DNA from: Dendrophyllia cribrosa
Taxonomy: Eukaryota > Cnidaria > Anthozoa > Scleractinia > Dendrophylliidae
Reading direction: 5' to 3'
NCBI GenBank assembly: GCA_024195265.1
Contig: JAJLRJ010000008.1
Span: 20,643,958 to 20,707,957, forward strand
DNA: 64,000 nucleotides
Position 1 is the stretch's first letter. The DNA itself is not shown here. The text below holds more notes on this DNA, generated by a model. It worked only from the letters and a program-made list of their open reading frames with translations, did no database searches and was not told where the DNA came from.

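Overview
The window is nuclear DNA of an animal. It has spliced genes with GT-AG introns, extracellular von Willebrand factor A (vWA) and laminin-G/concanavalin-A-like (LamG) modules, and AT-rich introns packed with short inverted-repeat transposons, SINEs and a LINE fragment. The vWA/LamG mixture, the N-terminal Cys-rich module and the repeat style suggest a cnidarian, probably an anthozoan such as a stony coral. That placement is inference; no marker gene is present.

All confident coding sequence is on the + strand and belongs to two head-to-tail paralogues. Gene A (1190-5437, 5' part outside the window) ends with one vWA domain spread over three exons, a short Cys-Leu-Cys exon and a terminal exon with a stop codon, followed by a poly(A) signal near 5822. 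Gene B starts at 8735 with a signal peptide and is still open at 64000. I could join 51 exons with a consistent reading phase, giving about 15.0 kb of coding sequence (about 5,000 residues) so far. Its N-terminus is a signal peptide, a short Cys-rich stretch, a disordered Pro-rich stretch, a WSC-like Cys-rich module and an acidic Pro/Thr linker. After that come ten vWA domains (the last cut by the window edge) and twelve LamG domains, most of them separated by tiny Pro/Thr-rich exons. Almost every module is one exon bounded by phase-1 introns, the classic arrangement for exon shuffling and tandem duplication.

The modules fall into two larger patterns. A triplet, vWA-LamG-LamG, occurs three times (20337-25338, 27231-31888, 47039-53743). 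A quartet, vWA-LamG(A)-vWA*-LamG(B), occurs three times (32619-37676, 38739-46245, 57967-62811). In the quartets vWA* has lost the metal-binding (MIDAS) residues in all three loops and is joined directly, with no linker exon, to a distinct LamG subtype carrying an extra cysteine. The product is most simply read as a giant secreted matrix or adhesion protein alternating metal-competent and metal-incompetent vWA domains.

The non-coding part holds a 173-bp minisatellite with an internal hexanucleotide expansion (1-960), several families of terminal-inverted-repeat elements (one with perfect 9-bp target duplications in four copies, one copy enclosing a RecQ-like helicase fragment), elements with TTAA and TA target sites, nested insertions, three tRNA-derived SINEs, a LINE 3' fragment and a hammerhead-ribozyme-like motif.
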